Of a DNA stretch of 10,013 nt, positions 7,048 to 10,013 are shown in pieces. Location of the stretch: assembly GCA_004376435.1 (NCBI GenBank), contig SOJS01000063.1:1-10013 (forward strand). The letters are read 5' to 3'. Source of the DNA: Dehalococcoidia bacterium (GTDB lineage Bacteria > Chloroflexota > Dehalococcoidia > Dehalococcoidales > JAUVZE01). Position 1 is the stretch's first letter, and each line of letters opens with the position of its first letter. The translations under genes and the position numbers were made by a program. The notes beneath the pieces were generated by a model. That model had not been told where the DNA came from, made no database searches, and worked only from the letters and a program-made list of their open reading frames with translations.

Positions 7048-7833
7048 ATGATAGAAGTATTGCGAAACAAAAACCTGACCACGAGATTTCAGATATTGGT
7101 TGAAATAGCCAACTCCGGTCCAGGTGTCCAGCAGAGAGACATTGCCAAAAAGCTGGATATCACTCCCCAGGCGGTGTCGAACTACATATCTCAACTTACC
7201 AGAGAAAGGTTGCTTACCTCCGAAGGGCGCTCCAGTTATAGAGTAACTAATGAAGGTGTCAACTGGATAATCAAGACGTTGAGGGAACTGAGTAACTACA
7301 ATACCTTCATTCAGAGAGCGGTTACCAATATCTCCATTTGCGCCGCACTTGCCGAGGACGACTTGGAAAGGAACCAAAAAGTCGGCTTAAAGATGAAGGG
7401 TGGATTGCTCTTCGCTTCCAGCAATAAAGCTCATGAAGCAACCGGGATCACTATTTCCGGTGCCAAGCCGGGTGAGGATGTTGGTATCACCAATATAGAG
7501 GGGATAGTGCCACTGGAGGTAGGTAGGGTAACCATACTGAGAGTGCCCGGGGTGCAAAATGGTGGCTCAAGCAGAGTTAATTACAACATATTAAGAGCAC
7601 ACCTAGATAAAAGTGCCTTCATAACCTCCTTAGGTCTTGAATCATTTGTTGCCTTACGCAAAGCTGGAGCCGAATTCTGCCGGTACGGAGCCGTGGAGGC
7701 AGCTATTGAAGCTGCCAAAAGTGGCCTTCCCCCCCTTGTCGTCTGTGTAGATAACGAGACGTCCGACCTAATAGCCAGAATAGAAAAGGAAGGTATTAGC
7801 TACGAGCTGATTGACGCAGAGGTAAATTCGTAG
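7048..7833 (+). CDS. Winged helix-turn-helix transcriptional regulator of an archaeal-like family
   Basis: Probable DNA-binding regulator of 261 aa with no membrane segment or signal peptide. Residues 12-76 form a MarR-like winged helix: helix-turn-helix QRDIAKKLDITPQAVSNYI (29-47), then a wing around LTSEGRSSYRVTNEGV (56-71). Residues 94-170 look mostly beta-stranded (KVGLKMKGGLLFA, GEDVGITNIEGIVPLEVG). Residues 190-256 alternate strand and helix, as in a small nucleotide- or ligand-binding domain (FVALRKAG, PLVVCVDNETSDLIARI, GISYELID). This layout recalls uncharacterised regulators common in methanogenic archaea, from memory and not from a search. Effector and targets are unknown. It has its own promoter and an inverted repeat in its leader, suggesting autoregulation. 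No strong Shine-Dalgarno precedes ATG 7048. The downstream secreted-protein gene is a candidate target. Confidence 0.8.
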   Translation: MIEVLRNKNLTTRFQILVEIANSGPGVQQRDIAKKLDITPQAVSNYISQLTRERLLTSEGRSSYRVTNEGVNWIIKTLRELSNYNTFIQRAVTNISICAALAEDDLERNQKVGLKMKGGLLFASSNKAHEATGITISGAKPGEDVGITNIEGIVPLEVGRVTILRVPGVQNGGSSRVNYNILRAHLDKSAFITSLGLESFVALRKAGAEFCRYGAVEAAIEAAKSGLPPLVVCVDNETSDLIARIEKEGISYELIDAEVNS

Positions 7834-7893
7834 CAACTGACTGCTTCTCCGTTCTTAATCATCCGGCTTCAACTAAATTCCCTAATATTATCC

Positions 7894-7922
7894 TTGACAG
7901 TAGTACTTTTTCCCTATATAAT
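7894..7922 (+). promoter_or_regulatory. Consensus sigma-70-type promoter of the secreted-protein gene
   Basis: A perfect TTGACA (7894-7899), a 17-bp spacer and a perfect TATAAT (7917-7922). Transcription would start near 7929, giving a leader of about 113 nt. A full consensus promoter suggests strong expression unless repressed, which fits the operator-like repeats lying over and after the -10. Confidence 0.85.
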
Positions 7923-7953
7923 CAATTATACTTGTATATTATCAAGTGCACTT
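7917..7953. promoter_or_regulatory. Cluster of inverted repeats over the -10 and transcription start
   Basis: Three dyads lie side by side. TATAAT-CA-ATTATA (7917-7930) covers the -10. ACTTG and CAAGT flank an 8-bp centre (7930-7947). AAGTGCACTT (7944-7953) is a perfect palindrome. The first contains ATAATCAATT (7918-7927), also found in the leader of the upstream regulator. A repressor bound here would block RNA polymerase. The stretch is AT-rich, so short dyads can arise by chance. Confidence 0.45.
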
Positions 7954-7973
7954 TAATTACTGAGAGGAGGTGG

Positions 7974-8009
7974 TTGCTATTAGATAAAGTTGTTATTCCC
8001 ATCAGGTAG
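7974..8009 (+). other. Possible 11-codon leader ORF behind a perfect Shine-Dalgarno
   Basis: AGGAGGTG (7965-7972), fully complementary to the usual 16S rRNA tail, lies about 70 nt before the real start of the secreted-protein gene. The nearest ORF begins at TTG 7974 and reads M-L-L-D-K-V-V-I-P-I-R then TAG (8007-8009). The distance from the GGAGG core to this TTG is only 3 nt, shorter than usual, and there is no ATG. It may be a leader peptide, a ribosome standby site, or nothing. Confidence 0.2.
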
Positions 8010-8041
8010 ACGCAACGACAAGAAAGGGGAGGCAGCAAGTC

Positions 8042-10012
8042 TTGACTAAGAGAATAATTAAGTCTAAGCTCTTCAGCATACTCCTGATTTTCACTTTACT
8101 TTTGCCCTGTTTGCTTACGACGCCGGCTATGGCGGGAGGACCCTACCCCTCCACTACCAGTGACTCTGAAGTGGCCGGTGCCCTGAACTACCTGCGCGGG
8201 CAGCAGGGGGCTGACGGCAGCATTAGCGACTTTGCCACTTCTGCCTGGGCAGTGATGGCAATAGCCGCTGCCGGGGAAGACCCGCATAGCTGGCAGGTCG
8301 GCTCTAATCCCACAATAGTTGACTACCTTACAACCAATGCCGGTAGTGCATCATCGACAAACGACTATTCGAGGATGATACTAGCCATCGCTGCCGTTGA
8401 CGAAGAGCCAACAAATTTTGGCGGCGTGAATTTCCTCTCTCAGCTTCAGGCTACCTATGATGGCTCCCAGATCGGCAATATCTCGCTGCTCAACGACGAC
8501 TTCTGGGGTGTCATAGCGCTAATCTCTGCCGGGGAAGACCCTGCTTCCACCATCATCCAGGATAGCGTATCCTTCATTCTCACTAACCAGAATGGCGATG
8601 GCGGTTGGAGCTGGGGTGTTGGTCAAGCCAGCGATGCGGATGATACTGCGGCCGCTATTATGGCGCTCATTGCTACCGGTCAATCGGCAGGCTCAGCGCC
8701 GATAACCGATGCCCTTGCCTACATCAAGTCCACCCAGATGGACAATGGTGGCTTTGAGTCCTGGGGCTCGACCAACTCAGCTACTGACTCCTGGGGGATT
8801 GACAGCATAGTAGCATCTGGGGGAAACCCCACCAGCACCGGCTGGCAGAGCGGGCTCGGTAATGACCCGCTTGATGACCTTCTGAGCTTTCAGAACCAGG
8901 ATGGCTCCTTTAACTGGACCCCGGCGACACCTTCCAACAAAGAGCTTATGACCTCATATGCTATCACGGCACTGCTTGGTGTTCCCTATCCGGTAGCCAT
9001 ACTGCAAGCTCAGCAAGGGGTAGCCGTTGACGTCCGGATTGAAGGGCAAAGCAGCACCGTCTGGAGCGGCACGGTCACTGTAAACGATTCCACCATCATT
9101 GATGACCAGGGTAAGCAGCACTACCTTGGCCAGCCGACAGCGCTGGGAGCTCTTGATGAGGCTTCACAGCTGGGAGGCTTTCCCTATGTCGTTCAGGATA
9201 CTGCCTATGGCTTGTATATCTACTCAATAAACGGAGAAGAGCCGGCAGGCATGGCGGGGTGGATGTTCCGGGTTAACTACAGCAGCCCGATGGTTGGTGC
9301 CACCGACTTCATTCTTGACCAGACGACACCACCCAACCCACCACACCAGGAAGTTCTCTTTGCCTATTCCGAGTGGGGACAGTCACCGTTGAAGGTAGAA
9401 GCTGATAATACAGAACCCGACGCGGATGATACCTTCACCGTGACCGTGACCGAGTATGATGATGATACCGGTACCTGGTTACCGACGGATAATGCTACCG
9501 TCCACGCCGACCAGGATTATACCACAGGTCAGGATGGCACGGTAGCTATTACCATCAACAGAGACATGACGGTTGAAGTCTATGCGGAGAAGGAGGGACA
9601 CATTCGCAGCAACCGGGTTACCATTGTTGTCGGTGAGGGCAGTGCCCAGCCCGGGGATAGTGAAGGCGTCAGCATGGCAGCTGATATCCTACCGGCGATA
9701 AGCTTCTCCATCAGCCCCAGTAGTATAAACTTCGGCGAGCTTGGTCCCGGCGACACCAGCGACCCAGTCACCATTACCCTGACCAACGAAGGTGCCTGGA
9801 ATTTGCTGATTACAGCATCAGTAACAGATACGACACAAAACCTCTACGTGGAAGGGCTTGAACTGGATGGCGTGAAGTGGGATGTCTTCAATACCACTGT
9901 CTTGAGGGATGGCACCGCCGATTGTGATGCTACCCTTACTGTTCCTGAGACCTACACGTTAACCGGCAAGCAGAACGGCACGATAATCTTCTGGGCATCA
10001 GAGGCACCGTAG
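8042..10012 (+). CDS. Secreted helical-toroid (prenyltransferase/squalene-oxidase repeat) protein with a DUF4430-like beta domain
   Basis: Exported protein of 656 aa; function unknown. A signal peptide has basic residues (KRIIKSK), a hydrophobic core (10-27) and a likely cut after PAMA (Ala31). Residues 44-317 hold several alpha-hairpin repeats of the terpene-cyclase/prenyltransferase toroid type, with signatures LRGQQGADGS, TNQNGDGGWSW, MDNGGF and FQNQDGSFNW. Residues about 325-454 resemble DUF4430, the beta domain related to the C-terminal part of transcobalamin and intrinsic factor (WSGTVTVND, AYGLYIYSINGEEP, GWMFRVNY). An Ig-like beta segment (about 460-535) follows, then a C-terminal beta domain (about 555-656, SSINFGELGPGD, VTITLTNEG). 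There is no sortase motif or terminal membrane helix, so it may be released. Start TTG 8042 has GGGGAGG at 8026-8032. The next in-frame Met is inside the signal peptide. It is complete, ending one base before the window edge. Confidence 0.85.
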   Translation: MTKRIIKSKLFSILLIFTLLLPCLLTTPAMAGGPYPSTTSDSEVAGALNYLRGQQGADGSISDFATSAWAVMAIAAAGEDPHSWQVGSNPTIVDYLTTNAGSASSTNDYSRMILAIAAVDEEPTNFGGVNFLSQLQATYDGSQIGNISLLNDDFWGVIALISAGEDPASTIIQDSVSFILTNQNGDGGWSWGVGQASDADDTAAAIMALIATGQSAGSAPITDALAYIKSTQMDNGGFESWGSTNSATDSWGIDSIVASGGNPTSTGWQSGLGNDPLDDLLSFQNQDGSFNWTPATPSNKELMTSYAITALLGVPYPVAILQAQQGVAVDVRIEGQSSTVWSGTVTVNDSTIIDDQGKQHYLGQPTALGALDEASQLGGFPYVVQDTAYGLYIYSINGEEPAGMAGWMFRVNYSSPMVGATDFILDQTTPPNPPHQEVLFAYSEWGQSPLKVEADNTEPDADDTFTVTVTEYDDDTGTWLPTDNATVHADQDYTTGQDGTVAITINRDMTVEVYAEKEGHIRSNRVTIVVGEGSAQPGDSEGVSMAADILPAISFSISPSSINFGELGPGDTSDPVTITLTNEGAWNLLITASVTDTTQNLYVEGLELDGVKWDVFNTTVLRDGTADCDATLTVPETYTLTGKQNGTIIFWASEAP

Positions 10013-10013
10013 C

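Noticed and set aside
7834..8041. Cobalamin or c-di-GMP riboswitch before the secreted-protein gene
   Set aside because: No B12 box (GCCACTG) and no c-di-GMP core could be found in the leader. The idea came only from the transcobalamin-like architecture.
1..10013. CRISPR arrays, insertion sequences or phage genes
   Set aside because: No regularly spaced repeats, transposase motifs or terminal inverted repeats were seen. A tRNA gene at the edge could be an integration site, but no integrase or att duplication is visible in the window.

Overview
The window holds a selenocysteine (Sec) biosynthesis and insertion locus, followed by two sugar-phosphate genes, a DNA-binding regulator and a large secreted protein. 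The gene content suggests a bacterium of the Chloroflexota, most likely a sediment- or groundwater-type Dehalococcoidia. This rests on the Sec genes, the secreted protein made of terpene-cyclase-like helical repeats plus a DUF4430-like domain, the phosphoglucose isomerase of the Tal-Pgi fusion type, and an archaeal-looking winged-helix regulator. It is an inference from protein style, not a proven placement.

Layout. Positions 1-90 (+) are the 3' nine-tenths of tRNA-Sec (selC), with UCA anticodon, long variable arm and encoded CCA. selB (28-1926, -) and selA (1957-3330, -) form an operon running toward selC. The last 21 codons of selB, stop included, lie antisense to selC. A 107-bp divergent promoter region separates selA from selD (+). 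The true selD runs 3438-4487 and contains an in-frame UGA at 3489-3491 exactly where the catalytic Cys/Sec of SelD belongs, followed by a SECIS-like hairpin. Reading UGA as stop would truncate the gene to a TTG start at 3501 and lose the active site. Downstream on + are pgi (4554-6158) and a ribulose-phosphate 3-epimerase-like gene (6178-6825), 19 bp apart. After a hairpin-containing gap come a winged-helix regulator (7048-7833) and a 656-residue secreted protein (8042-10012), each with its own clear promoter.

How the genes work together. SelD makes selenophosphate, SelA converts seryl-tRNA-Sec to Sec-tRNA-Sec, and SelB delivers it at UGA codons that have a SECIS hairpin. SelD is here itself a selenoprotein, so the pathway needs its own product to make its selenium donor. 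The pgi and rpe genes link glycolysis and the pentose phosphate pathway. The regulator's leader and the secreted protein's -10 region share the 10-mer ATAATCAATT within inverted repeats, which hints that the regulator controls both itself and its neighbour. The secreted protein has the domain order of transcobalamin and intrinsic factor (helical toroid, then beta domain), which makes corrinoid or other ligand capture a testable idea.
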